Source: Alphaproteobacteria bacterium (GTDB taxonomy: Bacteria > Pseudomonadota > Alphaproteobacteria > Rhizobiales > Hyphomicrobiaceae). From it: a stretch of DNA of 35,847 nt. The notes beneath the pieces were generated by a model. It saw nothing but the letters and a program-made list of their open reading frames with translations, was not told the DNA's origin and searched no databases. Positions 8,434 to 16,324 of the stretch are shown piece by piece; position 1 is the stretch's first letter, and the number at the start of each line of letters is the position of its first letter. A program made the translations under genes and the position numbers. The stretch is taken from positions 1 to 35,847 of the forward strand of contig JAHJQI010000037.1 in NCBI GenBank assembly GCA_018819265.1, given 5' to 3'.

Positions 8434-9585
8434 TCAGGGCTTCGTCGCGGAGGGCGTGGCGTTGGCTGCGCCGGGTGCAGCCGGTGACGGCGCGGCAGGC
8501 GCGGGTGCCGCGAAATCGCGGAACACCATGTCCGGGGCGGAAGTGTTGTGGCGCGAGGGATAGACCCGGCCGGTCCACAGTTCGTGCGCCGAGGCGGCGT
8601 TGCCAAAGGCCATGACCGGCTGTTCGCGCCAGGCTGCGGCGCCGTCTTCGAGGACGGCGACTTCCCCGACGTCGTTGTTGAAGCGGGTTATGTACATCGA
8701 GCGCAGCGCTGCGAACGGCGGGCCGTTGATCGGTTCTTCGAAGGCGACGTCGATGACCTGCACGTCGCGATCGAGCTGGGTCATGGCGAGGGTCGCCAAA
8801 CCGCCGCCGGCAAACTTGAGGGCGAATTTGCGATCCCTGGGATCGAAGCCGATGCTGGCGAGATTGACGACGGGGCGGCCCGCGTCCTCGATCGGCCCGA
8901 CCATGAAGGACGAACCGTAAGCGCTCCATCCAAGATGTCTCGGCGGAAGCGGCCGGGCGCGCCAGTAGCCGTCGGTCGGGTAGACGACGAGAACCTCTTC
9001 GGCGCGCTCGTCGTGGCGGACCCAGACCTGGACGAGGTGCAGCCCGTCGTATGTCTTACCGCCGACGCGGAAGGGGACATCGCGCTTGCGCCAGAAGTTC
9101 GGAAACCTGAAGCCGACGACCCAGATGTTGACGTCCTCATAAAGAGTGATCTTCTCGGGGGGAGGCTCTGACATCGCTTCGGCGGCGATGTCGCAGGCGG
9201 TCCAATCGGGGGCAAACGAGTCCTTTTGCAGCGTGTTGATGTAGCTGGGGTGAGCGGCTTCAATTCTGAAATGGGTGAGCTTGGGGTGGGCGAACGTGAG
9301 CGTGACGTTGTCCTTTTCCGCGCACAGCACCGGTTCGGAGCGGTTCTCGATTCTGACGCCGACCGGAACGGTTTTCACCAACTCTGCGGGCGCATCGGCT
9401 TTTGGCGCGGTTTCGGCGGCGGCCAAACCAGGGAGAAGTCCGGCGGCGGCGATCGTGATGAAGACGGCTCCTGCAAGCCGGGCTGCGATGGGTGCAACGG
9501 TTCTATCGAGGCAGCGTCGCGTAGACGTCGCCGGAGTTGGCTTCGTGCGCGAGAGAGCGCAGGTGCGCAGCCATCCGAGTGGCAT
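8434..9585 (-). CDS. Secreted hypothetical protein
   Basis: A protein of about 383 residues that I do not recognise. A hydrophobic stretch with small residues (AGAVFITIAAAGLLPGLAAAET) looks like a signal peptide with cleavage after LAAAE-type residues, followed by a soluble, beta-rich domain with many aromatic residues (NIWVVGFRFPNFWRKRDV, YPTDGYWRARPLPPRHLGW) and an Ala/Pro-rich C-terminal tail from about residue 355. The start is unclear: all ATGs in frame (9585, 9594, 9606) lie inside the 3' end of the upstream methyltransferase gene, giving an overlap of 83-104 bases and a long Arg-rich N-region. A non-standard start after 9503 is possible. It is probably cotranscribed with the methyltransferase. 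Confidence 0.75.
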   Translation of the reverse strand: MPLGWLRTCALSRTKPTPATSTRRCLDRTVAPIAARLAGAVFITIAAAGLLPGLAAAETAPKADAPAELVKTVPVGVRIENRSEPVLCAEKDNVTLTFAHPKLTHFRIEAAHPSYINTLQKDSFAPDWTACDIAAEAMSEPPPEKITLYEDVNIWVVGFRFPNFWRKRDVPFRVGGKTYDGLHLVQVWVRHDERAEEVLVVYPTDGYWRARPLPPRHLGWSAYGSSFMVGPIEDAGRPVVNLASIGFDPRDRKFALKFAGGGLATLAMTQLDRDVQVIDVAFEEPINGPPFAALRSMYITRFNNDVGEVAVLEDGAAAWREQPVMAFGNAASAHELWTGRVYPSRHNTSAPDMVFRDFAAPAPAAPSPAAPGAANATPSATKP

Positions 9586-10279
9586 CGACGTCATGGCCTT
9601 CTCCAAAGGTCAGCTCCTGGGATTCGCCGAGGGCGATATCGAAACGGTATGGGCCAAGAGCCGACAGTCTGTCGAGACAACGATAGGCGACGTCGCGGCC
9701 GATGGTGGTGAACTCGAAGGATAATGCGGGAAGCGGCGGCGAGAGGCCAGCCAGGACGGCGTCCTCGAAACCCTCGACATCGATCTTGACGAAGTCCGGC
9801 AGCCCATGGGTCGCAATCAAGTTATCGAGCGTCGTCGAGGGAACCTCGATGTCGCGATCCCAGACCTGACCCTGCCAGCCGGGAGCTCCTTCAGCCGCAG
9901 CGACGAATTCGGACGACGCGGTCGTGACTGTCGGGTTGGCGGTGTTGACACGCAGGCTCAGGCGGCCGGGGGTTGCTCCGCAGGCAGCTTCTTCAAGCGT
10001 GACATCCGCGTCGCCCGCGTAGATCTCGCGGATCACCAGCGCGCAGTCGGGCTGCGGTTCGAGAGCGACGACACGCGCGCCGAGGCGGCGGAACGAGCCG
10101 ATGCGGTCGCCGACGTGGCTGCCGATGTCGAAGGCAAGCGCGCCAGGACGGATGAAGCGGGCATAGACCCGGTCCATCGCAGCGTCGCGCGCCGGATCGC
10201 CGTAATAGACATCGAGCGAGCGGCGCAGGTTGGGGAATTCGCGACCCAGCCGCTCGATTAATTCCTTGGCGCTCGGCAT
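9503..10279 (-). CDS. FkbM family SAM-dependent methyltransferase
   Basis: 258 residues with the Methyltransf_21 (FkbM) layout: the SAM-binding motif FDIGSHVGDR (about residues 50-58), VVALEPQPDCA as motif II, and PDFVKIDVEGFEDAVLAG, the FkbM signature after the substrate region. Family members O-methylate sugars, lipids or polyketides; the substrate here is unknown. The ATG at 10279 has an AAGGAA site about ten bases upstream. Its 3' end overlaps the start of the secreted-protein gene in another frame. The proximity of opgH raises the possibility of envelope glycan modification, which is inference only. Confidence 0.87.
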   Translation of the reverse strand: MPSAKELIERLGREFPNLRRSLDVYYGDPARDAAMDRVYARFIRPGALAFDIGSHVGDRIGSFRRLGARVVALEPQPDCALVIREIYAGDADVTLEEAACGATPGRLSLRVNTANPTVTTASSEFVAAAEGAPGWQGQVWDRDIEVPSTTLDNLIATHGLPDFVKIDVEGFEDAVLAGLSPPLPALSFEFTTIGRDVAYRCLDRLSALGPYRFDIALGESQELTFGEGHDVDATRMAAHLRSLAHEANSGDVYATLPR

Positions 10280-10319
10280 GGCTGATGTTCCTTGGTCATT
10301 CGACGCCTCCGGCAGGTGT

Positions 10320-10613
10320 TCATCGTAAACGCCAGTAACCCGGTCGACGCTTCAGGTGGGCGAAGGCCAAGATCTGAATTTCGTCACCCTTGACCCGGTA
10401 GATGAGCTGGTAGGGAAAGCGCTTCAGCAGATATCTTCGCGCGTCTTCACCCGCCGGTGGATGGGCTTCAGGAAGTTCCCCAATACGTTTTTCGGCTTCG
10501 CCAACTTCGGCGACGAGGGCCTCTGCGACGGCTTTGGACGATGATGCATGGAGAAGATGGTCAAGTGCTGCCAGGAGTTCTTCTTCGGCGGCGTCGAGGT
10601 AGACGACCCTCAT
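10320..10613 (-). CDS. RelE/ParE family toxin
   Basis: A 97-residue toxin of a type II toxin-antitoxin pair. The ParE/RelE fold features are visible: an N-terminal beta strand (VVYLDAAEEEL), a helical segment, YLLKRFPYQLIYRV, and the C-terminal IQILAFAHLKRRPGYW with the conserved His-x-x-Arg-x-Pro-x-x-Trp pattern. Whether it cleaves ribosome-bound mRNA (RelE) or acts on gyrase (ParE) cannot be told. It overlaps the antitoxin gene by four bases (10610-10613), a typical translational coupling, with the antitoxin first. Confidence 0.9.
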   Translation of the reverse strand: MRVVYLDAAEEELLAALDHLLHASSSKAVAEALVAEVGEAEKRIGELPEAHPPAGEDARRYLLKRFPYQLIYRVKGDEIQILAFAHLKRRPGYWRLR

Positions 10614-10858
10614 TTTCGAGCAAGTCGGTTTTGCATGCGGGCCAAGACGCTTTCGGCAGGCGTAAAAACTTCGGATCGGCTGTCGGCACGCTCCGATCTC
10701 AGTTCAATCTCGCGCATCCAGGCGGCGGCGATTTCGCCGGCTGATGCATCTGCGGCCTCACGGTCGAACTCGATTTCAAGGAGTTCGAACAGCTCCTGAC
10801 GCTCGGCGGTTGTAAGGCGGCGGGCATCATCCAGGATGGCTTTTACTCTTTCGTTCAT
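10610..10858 (-). CDS. Addiction-module antitoxin component
   Basis: An 82-residue acidic, helical protein of the putative addiction-module component type (Unstab_antitox family). The N-terminal half (VKAILDDARRLTTAERQELFELLE) has the characteristic helix-turn-helix of helices, and the C-terminal half is charged and probably disordered until bound to the toxin. It precedes the toxin on the minus strand and overlaps it by four bases. It has no obvious DNA-binding domain, so autoregulation, if any, would involve the complex. Confidence 0.88.
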   Translation of the reverse strand: MNERVKAILDDARRLTTAERQELFELLEIEFDREAADASAGEIAAAWMREIELRSERADSRSEVFTPAESVLARMQNRLARK

Positions 10859-10901
10859 GGTGTCAGCCTCGGTAGGCGCCTATCAAAGCGGCTGAGAAAC
10901 C

Positions 10902-10916
10902 GTGCGATGATAGCAC
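10902..10916 (-). promoter_or_regulatory. Imperfect palindrome upstream of the toxin-antitoxin pair
   Basis: The 15-base sequence GTGCGATGATAGCAC is palindromic except at two positions and lies 44 bases upstream of the antitoxin ATG, in an AT-richer patch that would suit a promoter. This is where autoregulatory operators of such operons usually lie. Only position and symmetry support it. Confidence 0.3.
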
Positions 10917-10926
10917 AACGAACAAA

Positions 10927-10953
10927 GATCCGCGCCGTGCGCCAGCGCGGATC
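10927..10953 (-). terminator. Intrinsic terminator of opgH
   Basis: A perfect 9-base-pair stem, GATCCGCGC (10927-10935) with GCGCGGATC (10945-10953), starts 17 bases past the opgH stop codon. On the minus strand it is followed by TTTGTTCGTT, a moderate U-rich tail. It separates opgH from the downstream toxin-antitoxin genes. Confidence 0.65.
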
Positions 10954-10969
10954 GGTTTGATAGTTGGAG

Positions 10970-12811
10970 TTACGCAGCTTGCTGGGAGAGGGGCAAGTCA
11001 CCATCGGTCTGATTGCGGCGGTCGAGGGCGCGGATCTCAGCGGGTGTGCGGAAGTCTTCGGGAATGCCGCAGAGACCGACACGCTGCAGCCAGCGGCCGA
11101 CGGAAGGCTGCGAAGAGATCACCGCGAACGGCATGGCCAAGAGATAGCCGAGCGTCAGCGGCAGGCTCCACAGCAGGACGGTCGGCGAAACGTAGTAGAG
11201 CGCTGCGCAGACAACGATGCCGAACAGGGTCTGAGGCCAGAAGTTCTCGAAGGCGGTCGCCCACGATACGCCATGGGCATCGCGCGACTGGCCGCCCCAG
11301 GTGACCGATTTGCCGAATGCGAGGCCGATCATGAAGATGGTCGTTCGGATCGTCGAAACGGCACCCTGGAGGAACGAGAAGACAAGCTCGATGACGGCAC
11401 TTGCCAGGAAACGAAGCGGTCCGCCGTAGCTGTTCATGCCGCCCTTGGTCAATGTCGCGTCGATGAGGCCGGCGATCTTCGGCGCCAGGTACATCGCAAA
11501 GAACGCCACATAGAGGCCGATGGCGAGGCCGACGGGATAGTCGGCGACCGACTGGGCTTCATAAGCGGCGGCGGGCAGCAGCGCGATCATCAGCGTCCAC
11601 GCGGGGATGCCGACGAACATCAACATGGCCCAGGCAAGCTGGAAGCGGCTCAGCGGCAACAGGCCCGGCAAGCCAAGCAGCTTCGCGTACTGCATGTTGC
11701 CCTGGCACCAGCGCACGTCGCGCTTGATGAAATCGATCATGGTCGGCGGGTTCTCTTCCCACGAACCGATCTCGCAGGGGAGCACGCGGACTTCATAACC
11801 CGCCTTGCGCATAAGCACGGCCTCGACCTGGTCATGGCTGAGGATATGCCCGCCGAGCGGCGGCTTGCCCGGCAGCACCGGCAATTCGCAGTGCACCTTG
11901 AACGGGCGGATGCGCACGAAGGCGTTGTGGCCCCAGAACGGGCCGCAATCGGCAACCCACCAGGCCTGGCCCATCGTGTAGGAGCGCATGCCGTGGCGCA
12001 TGCCGAACTGGAAGATGCGCGCAAAGGCGCTCGCAGAGGGCATGCCGACGACGAGGCTCTGCAGGATGCCGAGACGCGGATGGGCCTGCATCATGCGCGT
12101 CATGCGGACAATCGCGTCGCCCGACATCAGGCTGTCGGCGTCGAGCGGCAGCATGAGATCGTAGCCGGCGCCCCAGCGCTCGCAGAAATCGCGGACGTTG
12201 CCGGCCTTGAAGCCGGAGTTGTCGGTTCGGCGGCGATAAAAGATGCGGTCGCCGTCGGCGGTCGAGGCCTGCCATTCGGCGACGAGGCGTTCTTCGGCCT
12301 GCGCGACTTCGGCAACGTTGGTGTCGGACAGGAGAAAGTAGCTGTAGGCCTTGCCGTGGCCGGTGCGGTCGAGGCTTTCCTTGACCGTTTTCAGCCGGGC
12401 GATGGCGCGGGCCGGGTCCTCGTTGCGCAGCGTCATCAGAACCGCGGTCTTCACGAACAGCGGCGTGTCGGCGTCGCCGGCGCGGGCATAGGGGGCGACC
12501 GTCTTGCCGGGGTTGGCGTGGAAGTGCAGGAGCCAGAGGCCGATAACGGCGTTCCAGAAGCCGAGAATGGCCCAAGGGGTGCCGATGGCGAAGCAGGCGA
12601 ACATGATCATGTCGACCGGCGTCCAGCCGCCCGCACTCATCAGCTGGGCGGCGCCGGTAAGGAGGGCGACGTAGCTGACGAAGTTGAGCGACAGGAAGAT
12701 GATACGGCGCCGGCGCAGGTCCGAGATGGACTGGAGGCGGGTCGGCAGGCTAAGCCTTGGGCGACGCGGGGCAACCGATAGCTTGGAAGCGGTTTCGACG
12801 GTATGGCTCAT
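10970..12811 (-). CDS. opgH: Glucans biosynthesis glucosyltransferase OpgH (MdoH)
   Basis: An inner-membrane GT2 enzyme that polymerises UDP-glucose into the backbone of osmoregulated periplasmic glucans and translocates it. At 613 residues it is shorter than the enterobacterial protein (about 850) but usual for alphaproteobacteria. Two N-terminal membrane segments (about 36-60 and 66-96) precede the cytosolic GT2 domain with LPLDADSLMSGD (Asp224/Asp226), the GHNAFVR loop, a catalytic SHDQ (Asp327), and DVRWCQGN (about 365-372), equivalent to QxxRW. Several further membrane segments follow from about residue 385. The partner periplasmic protein OpgG is not encoded in this window. It is divergent from the dehydrogenase gene at 12871. 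Confidence 0.93.
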   Translation of the reverse strand: MSHTVETASKLSVAPRRPRLSLPTRLQSISDLRRRRIIFLSLNFVSYVALLTGAAQLMSAGGWTPVDMIMFACFAIGTPWAILGFWNAVIGLWLLHFHANPGKTVAPYARAGDADTPLFVKTAVLMTLRNEDPARAIARLKTVKESLDRTGHGKAYSYFLLSDTNVAEVAQAEERLVAEWQASTADGDRIFYRRRTDNSGFKAGNVRDFCERWGAGYDLMLPLDADSLMSGDAIVRMTRMMQAHPRLGILQSLVVGMPSASAFARIFQFGMRHGMRSYTMGQAWWVADCGPFWGHNAFVRIRPFKVHCELPVLPGKPPLGGHILSHDQVEAVLMRKAGYEVRVLPCEIGSWEENPPTMIDFIKRDVRWCQGNMQYAKLLGLPGLLPLSRFQLAWAMLMFVGIPAWTLMIALLPAAAYEAQSVADYPVGLAIGLYVAFFAMYLAPKIAGLIDATLTKGGMNSYGGPLRFLASAVIELVFSFLQGAVSTIRTTIFMIGLAFGKSVTWGGQSRDAHGVSWATAFENFWPQTLFGIVVCAALYYVSPTVLLWSLPLTLGYLLAMPFAVISSQPSVGRWLQRVGLCGIPEDFRTPAEIRALDRRNQTDGDLPLSQQAA

Positions 12812-12870
12812 AGTCTCATCTCTCTAATCCGCCGCGGGCTCTGTTCAAGCTCCTCCGGCAGGTGGCCTTC

Positions 12871-13884
12871 ATGACCAAGCCAACAACGTCACGAGTTGGA
12901 ATTGCGAATCACGTCGCCGCGCGGGCTTTGTGGTACGCGGAACCGCTGAAGGTTGAGTTACGTTCGGAGCGGCTCGAAGTTCCATCACATGACATGGCAT
13001 TGGTGCGGACTCTTTACAGTGGCGTCAGCCGGGGGACCGAGCGGCTCGTCTTCTCCGGGAACGTTCCCGAGAGCGAGTTCCAGTCGATGCGTGCCCCGCT
13101 GCAGGTCGGCGATTTTCCATTCCCAGTAAAATACGGCTATTGCGCGACAGGAATTGTCGAGGAGGGGCCTAAAGACCTGATCGGGCGCACGTTTTTCTGC
13201 CTGCATCCACATCAGGACCGGTTCCTGGCAACGCTTGATTCACTCACGGAGGTCCCATGCAATGTGCCTGCCAGACGGGCTACATTGGCTGCCAACATGG
13301 AGACAGCACTTAACGCACATTGGGATGCGGCAAGCGGCCCCTGCGACAGTATTGCCGTCGTCGGCGCGGGGGTTGTCGGTCTGCTGACCGCCTATCTGGC
13401 CGCACGCCTGCCTGGAGCTGATGTGATCGTGATCGATAGCAATCCCGGGCGGGCGGCGATCGCGGAAGCCTTCGGGGCCAGATTCGCGGTGCCTGGCGAC
13501 AAGCTGCCCGACGACCGCGATGTGGTTTTCCACGCCAGCGCAACTCCCGGGGGGCTGGCGACGGCGCTCGGCCTTGCCGGGCTCGAAGGCCGGGTCGTCG
13601 AAATGTCCTGGTACGGCGCCAAGCCGGTTGCGGCTCCGCTCGGCGGCGCCTTCCATTCGCGGCGGCTGCAACTCATCTCGTCGCAGGTCGGCAAGGTGGC
13701 GGCCTCGCGGCGGCCGCGCTGGGATTACGGACGCAGGATCGCGGCGGCGATGGAGTTGCTGGATCGCCCTGAATTAGACCTGCTCGTTAACGAAGAGATA
13801 GCCTTCGAGGATGCTCCGGAACTTCTTCCGGGCATTCTCAGTCCCGAATCGACTGCCTTGGCCCCCGTGATCGGCTACACCTGA
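12871..13884 (+). CDS. MDR-family dehydrogenase (zinc-type alcohol dehydrogenase-like)
   Basis: A 337-residue medium-chain dehydrogenase/reductase. The N-terminal GroES-like domain has LVRTLYSGVSRGTERLVFSG and FPFPVKYGYCATG; the Rossmann domain has VVGAGVVGLLTAYLAARL and a following acidic residue (VIVIDSN), which favours NAD(H). It lacks the usual GHE zinc-site motif; the FCLHPHQDRF segment is typical of the subgroup related to BchC-type dehydrogenases. The ATG at 12871 with AGGTGG upstream is preferred to the GTG at 12862. It is the first gene of the PTPS/glycosyltransferase/methyltransferase row, with 36 bases to the next gene, so its substrate is probably an intermediate of that pathway. 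Confidence 0.85.
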   Translation: MTKPTTSRVGIANHVAARALWYAEPLKVELRSERLEVPSHDMALVRTLYSGVSRGTERLVFSGNVPESEFQSMRAPLQVGDFPFPVKYGYCATGIVEEGPKDLIGRTFFCLHPHQDRFLATLDSLTEVPCNVPARRATLAANMETALNAHWDAASGPCDSIAVVGAGVVGLLTAYLAARLPGADVIVIDSNPGRAAIAEAFGARFAVPGDKLPDDRDVVFHASATPGGLATALGLAGLEGRVVEMSWYGAKPVAAPLGGAFHSRRLQLISSQVGKVAASRRPRWDYGRRIAAAMELLDRPELDLLVNEEIAFEDAPELLPGILSPESTALAPVIGYT

Positions 13885-13920
13885 CCGGAACGCGCCATCC
13901 CCTCAACAGGAGCAAGCCAC

Positions 13921-14325
13921 ATGTTTTCCGTCGAAGTCCGCGACCGCATCATGATCGCCCATTCGCTGCCCGATCCGTTTTTCGGCCCTGCCCAGCATCT
14001 GCATGGGGCAACTTTCGTCGTCGACGTCGCGTTCTACCGTTCCAAGCTGACGAAGCAGAACGTGGTGGTCGATATTGGCGCGGCGCTCAGCGTCCTCAGC
14101 GAAACCCTGACGCCGCTTGGCTATAAAAACCTCGACGAACTGCCGCAATTTGCCGGCAAGCTGACGACAACCGAATTCCTCGCCAAGTACATTTTCGACC
14201 AGTTGGTGGAGGCTGCCGGTTCGGGAAAACTTGGCGAAGACGGCCAAGGCATCGCGAAAATCCGGGTCACACTGCACGAAACGGATCTGGCTCGCGCCAC
14301 CTATGAGGGCCCCGTCGGTGACTGA
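13921..14325 (+). CDS. 6-pyruvoyl-tetrahydropterin synthase-like protein with altered active site
   Basis: A 134-residue T-fold protein of the PTPS/QueD family. The alignment I can make by eye with E. coli QueD keeps the fold and pterin anchor: IAHSL (His14), HLHGATFVVDV (His28), VVVDIG, LTTTEFLAKYIFDQL (Glu85) and the substrate-binding Glu120 in TLHETDLARATY. The catalytic Cys position is Ala24, the third zinc His is Ala30, and the catalytic Asp-His pair is Gly67-Tyr68. His26 might replace a zinc ligand. Hence it may bind a pterin or purine-like ligand without classical synthase activity. The ATG has AGGAG upstream. It overlaps the glycosyltransferase gene by eight bases, indicating tight coupling. 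Confidence 0.85.
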   Translation: MFSVEVRDRIMIAHSLPDPFFGPAQHLHGATFVVDVAFYRSKLTKQNVVVDIGAALSVLSETLTPLGYKNLDELPQFAGKLTTTEFLAKYIFDQLVEAAGSGKLGEDGQGIAKIRVTLHETDLARATYEGPVGD

Positions 14326-15364
14326 AGTCTATTTTGCTGTTCCAGGAGATATCGACGCGCCGACCGGCGGGTACGGCTACGACCGCAGGCTGATCGCCGA
14401 ACTGCCGTCGTTCGGGGTCGCCGTGACGCATGTGGCGCTGCCGGGAAGTTTTCCGGCGCCGTCGGCGAAGGACTGCGCCAGCGTCGCCAAGATCTTCGGC
14501 AAGCTTCCCGCGGATGCGACCGTGCTGGTCGACGGGCTTGCGTTCGGCGCGCTGCCCGAAGACATCGTAAAGGGCATCGAACAGCGGATCATCGCGCTGG
14601 TGCATCATCCCCTGGCGCTCGAATCGGGGCTGTCGGACGCGCGCCGCGACGAACTGAAACTGAGCGAGACGAAGGCGCTGGCGCTGGTCGACGAGGTCAT
14701 CGTCACGAGTGCGGTGACGAAGCGCATCCTGGCGAGCGAATTTCGCGTTTCTGCGCAGGCGATTACAGTCGCCGAGCCGGGGACCGATCCCGCCCCAAGG
14801 GCCACGGGAACGGGAACGCCGATGCAACTTTTGAGCGTCGGTACCGTGACGCCGCGCAAGGGCTACGACGTGCTGATTGCGGCGCTGGAGCCGCTCAAGG
14901 ATCTCGACTGGCGCTTGACGATTGCTGGAGCCAGCGATCGCGACAGCATTGCGACGGCGGCGCTCAAGGTTCAAGTCGCAGCCGCGGGCATGGAGGAACG
15001 CGTGACGCTTGCTGGTGTCGTGGTGCCGGCGACGCTCGATCGCTACTACGAAAGCGCCGACATCTTTATCCTGCCTTCGCTGTTCGAAGGGTACGGCATG
15101 GTACTTGGCGAAGCGATGGCGCGCGGCCTGCCGATCGTCTGTACGACCGGCGTGGCGGCGATCGAAACGGTTCCAGAAGGCGCGGCGATCAAGGTGCCTC
15201 CGGGCAATGCCGAAGCGCTGACGCGAGCCCTCGAGAGCATGCTCAAGGAGCGCAAGCTCAGAGCCCGGCTATCGGATGCGTCCTGGGAAGCGGGGCGAAA
15301 ACTTCCGACCTGGAACGAAACGGCGCGCCGGGTCGCGGCCGTGATCATGGGCCTCAAAGTCTAA
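14318..15364 (+). CDS. GT4 family glycosyltransferase
   Basis: A 348-residue retaining glycosyltransferase (GT-B fold, GT4). The N-terminal domain has the nucleotide-sugar enzyme opening GDIDAPTGGYGYDRRLI, and the C-terminal Glycos_transf_1 domain has LLSVGTVTPRKGYDVLI, ADIFILPSLFEGYGMVLGEAMARG with the EX7E motif, and a C-terminal NETARRVAAVI helix. The start is GTG at 14318 with GAGGG upstream, overlapping the PTPS-like gene by eight bases; a longer open frame to 14231 would overlap it further without a better site. The sugar donor and acceptor are unknown; tight coupling with a PTPS-like gene suggests a pterin-like acceptor. Confidence 0.9.
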   Translation: MTEVYFAVPGDIDAPTGGYGYDRRLIAELPSFGVAVTHVALPGSFPAPSAKDCASVAKIFGKLPADATVLVDGLAFGALPEDIVKGIEQRIIALVHHPLALESGLSDARRDELKLSETKALALVDEVIVTSAVTKRILASEFRVSAQAITVAEPGTDPAPRATGTGTPMQLLSVGTVTPRKGYDVLIAALEPLKDLDWRLTIAGASDRDSIATAALKVQVAAAGMEERVTLAGVVVPATLDRYYESADIFILPSLFEGYGMVLGEAMARGLPIVCTTGVAAIETVPEGAAIKVPPGNAEALTRALESMLKERKLRARLSDASWEAGRKLPTWNETARRVAAVIMGLKV

Positions 15365-15444
15365 ACGGCGCATCGCTTATTGGACCGTCGCGGGGACGGG
15401 CAAAGGCTCGGTGTGTGTGGCTACGTCAATTCGGGAAGTGCTCA

Positions 15445-16278
15445 ATGACCGGTTTTTCAAGCGCCTGGCTGAAGCTGCGCGAAGCCGCCGATCACAGATC
15501 GCGCAATGCCGGCCTGGCCGAAGCTCTGTCGGGGCGCCTCGCCCTGCGCGAAAAGGTCAGCGTCACCGACATCGGCTGCGGCACTGGTTCGAACCTGCGC
15601 GGCACGGCGGACCTGCTGCCGGATAAGCAGAGCTGGACACTGGTCGATTACGACGCCGGCCTGCTCGAATCGGCACGGGTCGAACTCGCGGCGTGGGCGG
15701 ATGCCGCGCATGCGGCGGGCGGCGAACTCCGCCTCGAAAAGGGGCACAAGCGCATCACGGTCGCGTTCCGGCAGGCCGATCTTTCCGCCGATCTCGACGC
15801 GGCTCTGGGCGAAACCTGCGACCTTGTCACGGCGGCGGCGTTTTTCGACCTGGCGTCCGAAGCCTTCATTCGCAGGTTTGCGAAAGCGGTGGCAGAGCGG
15901 CGGGCAGTCTTCTACACGGTCTTGACCTACAACGGCATTTCGCGCTGGCAACCGCATCATCCCGCCGATAACGCCGTGACGTCAGCTTTTCATCGCCACC
16001 AGTTGACCGATAAGGGTTTTGGAGTCGCCGCTGGGCCGATGGCGCCAATTCACCTGTCGGATCAGTTCCAGTTCGCCGAATACAGCGTGCAGGAAGGCGA
16101 CAGTCCGTGGGAACTCGGGCGCGGCGATCAGGCGCTCATGGATGAGGTCCAGGCCGGGCATGCGGCCGCCGTGACGGAGATCGGCGGCATCGATGCGGCG
16201 CCGCTTCATTCCTGGGCGTCGCGCCAACTGAGCGGCGTCTATATCGGTCACACCGACACCCTGGCGATGCCTGTTTAG
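15445..16278 (+). CDS. Class I SAM-dependent methyltransferase
   Basis: 277 residues with a Rossmann methyltransferase core: motif I VTDIGCGTGSNLRGTADLL, an acidic post-motif strand (WTLVDYD), motif for the substrate/SAM edge VTAAAFFDLASEAF, and a C-terminal segment with YNGISRWQPHHPADNAV. The ATG at 15445, preceded by GGGAAG, is preferred to the upstream open frame at 15415. It follows the glycosyltransferase by 80 bases on the same strand and is the last gene of the row; cytochrome b561 and RibD-like genes converge on it. The substrate is unknown. Confidence 0.87.
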   Translation: MTGFSSAWLKLREAADHRSRNAGLAEALSGRLALREKVSVTDIGCGTGSNLRGTADLLPDKQSWTLVDYDAGLLESARVELAAWADAAHAAGGELRLEKGHKRITVAFRQADLSADLDAALGETCDLVTAAAFFDLASEAFIRRFAKAVAERRAVFYTVLTYNGISRWQPHHPADNAVTSAFHRHQLTDKGFGVAAGPMAPIHLSDQFQFAEYSVQEGDSPWELGRGDQALMDEVQAGHAAAVTEIGGIDAAPLHSWASRQLSGVYIGHTDTLAMPV

Positions 16279-16324
16279 TTTTTCGCACAATCAGCTTATC
16301 GGCCTCGCCCTGGGGGGGCGCTGG

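Noticed and set aside
10964..12781. 605-codon open frame antisense to opgH
   Set aside because: Low-complexity Gly/Ala/Arg/Asp-rich translation without motifs; opgH is unambiguous on the other strand.
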